Shown here in pieces: positions 63,190-64,000 of a stretch of DNA of 64,000 bases. Every line of letters begins with the position of its first letter. Within the stretch, counting starts at the first letter, position 1. The DNA is taken from contig PUQB01000313.1 in the NCBI GenBank assembly GCA_003024785.1, positions 145,602 to 209,601 of the forward strand, in the 5' to 3' direction. The position numbers and the translations under genes were made by a program. The notes below the pieces were generated by a model. The model ran no database searches. It was not told where the DNA came from and saw only the letters and a program-made list of their open reading frames with translations. This stretch comes from Selaginella tamariscina. Lineage: Eukaryota; Streptophyta; Lycopodiopsida; Selaginellales; Selaginellaceae.

Positions 63190-64000
63190 TTGCAATTCAC
63201 GAGCAAATGGTGAACCTCCATCTCACTGAGCGATCGCCTTTGTAGAAAAGATGTGACAACCAGGTTCAAGCCAAGCACACGGTTGTAGACGAAGTACATG
63301 TGTACACATGGGCTCTAACTTTGCTCTTTTAAAAGGTAGAACAACTGCATGTAAAATAAGTACTAATAGTCATCTTTGCAGAGTTATTTCCTGCTGACAC
63401 AACGAAAGCTTCCTTCCGTCCTTTAATTATCACTTCAACATTTCTCACTCGACCTAAAAACGTCATGGCCTTGTGAAATTCTTCTCTTGTTCCCTAGACA
63501 GTTTTGTTGGAGTCCGGACCATGCGTCCTTCAAAAGGTGGAATTGTTGTAGATCAGCTCCATGTGGTGGAGATAGTGTTTTGTCCTTTTGATTCTCATTT
63601 ACTTTCTTGCCGTTCCTTGTAAACCTTCTAGAACAAAGCCTGCATCCCATAGTTCTCTAACCTCCTCACTTGTTAGCTTCGTTTCCTTGAGCACAGGCCA
63701 AACCGTTGGTGGTGTTGGAATTCTTGACTGAAGAATTTTGCTGTTTGGCCACATGAAACACCCTGAATCTTTTGGGCAGAACCACATCATTTGTTGTACA
63801 TACTCCTCATTCCCCAAGGCATCATTGTACATTCATTTTCCATAGAATCCTGGTGTTGGCACTCTGCTTGGATACATCTTGCTCTTCTTGCTCTCAGTGA
63901 ATCACTTCAACATTGTTTGTAGTTGGAACGCTCGCGAGTCCTTCTTCTGTCATGTTCCAGTTCCGCCATGGAGATGTGGTCCTCATGCCTGATCCACCAA
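63190..64000 (-). pseudogene. SWIM zinc-finger locus, second copy, broken
   Basis: Parallel to 19378-20677. From the upstream side: TPGFYGK, YNDALGNEEYVQQMMWFCPK, VWPVLKETKLTSEEVRELWD, AGFVLEGLQGTARK, then in other frames a SWIM-like segment (CSCTTFLKEQ, MYFVYNRVLGLN) at about 63290-63390 and LSEMEVHHLL near 63225. The order and many residues match the first locus. At least two frame changes and a stop break it, and its 5' part runs off the window. Confidence 0.55.

Noticed and set aside
1-64000. tRNA, rRNA or other structured RNA genes
   Set aside because: None was recognised on either strand by eye, though a covariance-model search was not possible here.

Overview
The window reads as a stretch of land-plant nuclear DNA. 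It carries intron-rich genes typical of plants: ORC5, a BAHD acyltransferase, a GDSL lipase, an AWPM-19-like membrane protein, a TBL cell-wall acetyltransferase, HASTY/exportin-5, a YebC/TACO1-like factor and an LHT-type amino-acid permease. Intergenic DNA is very AT-rich, and introns are full of (GT)n, (CT)n and (AT)n microsatellites. I cannot name the species or even the major plant group with confidence.

Layout. 1-7.7 kb is a compact gene block: ORC5 3' half (+), BAHD (-), GDSL (-), AWPM-19-like (+) and a broken DIM1-like copy (-). 7.7-25.8 kb is an accessory block. It holds a long foldback palindrome split by a young, short-LTR Ty3 element; a poorly understood minus-strand region with a divergent translation-factor-like GTPase; a SWIM zinc-finger locus; a gag-protease-only LTR element; and a palindromic MITE. 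25.2-27.1 kb is one copy of a two-copy dispersed element. 27.5-45.8 kb is a second gene block: TBL (-) head to head with HASTY (+), then TACO1-like (+) and LHT-like (-). 46.4-47.7 kb is the second copy of the dispersed element. 47.7-60.4 kb is AT-rich DNA around an old, degraded Ty3 element. 60.4-64 kb holds a small lipidated-protein gene behind a duplicated promoter module, further coding-like fragments, and a second SWIM locus.

The genes do not form one pathway. Two links stand out. TBL and HASTY start about 0.8 kb apart in opposite directions and may share a promoter region. The SWIM loci are linked to a repeat with GTCGGCA and GAATATTC motifs that also occurs alone near 43.2 kb, which suggests a transposon family.

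Several otherwise well-conserved host genes (HASTY, TBL, GDSL, LHT, the small gene at 60.9 kb) each lose single bases, mostly in homopolymer runs, while splice sites and protein conservation persist. This is most simply explained by consensus errors in a long-read assembly, with real gene decay as the alternative. All calls come from reading the sequence; no database search was run.
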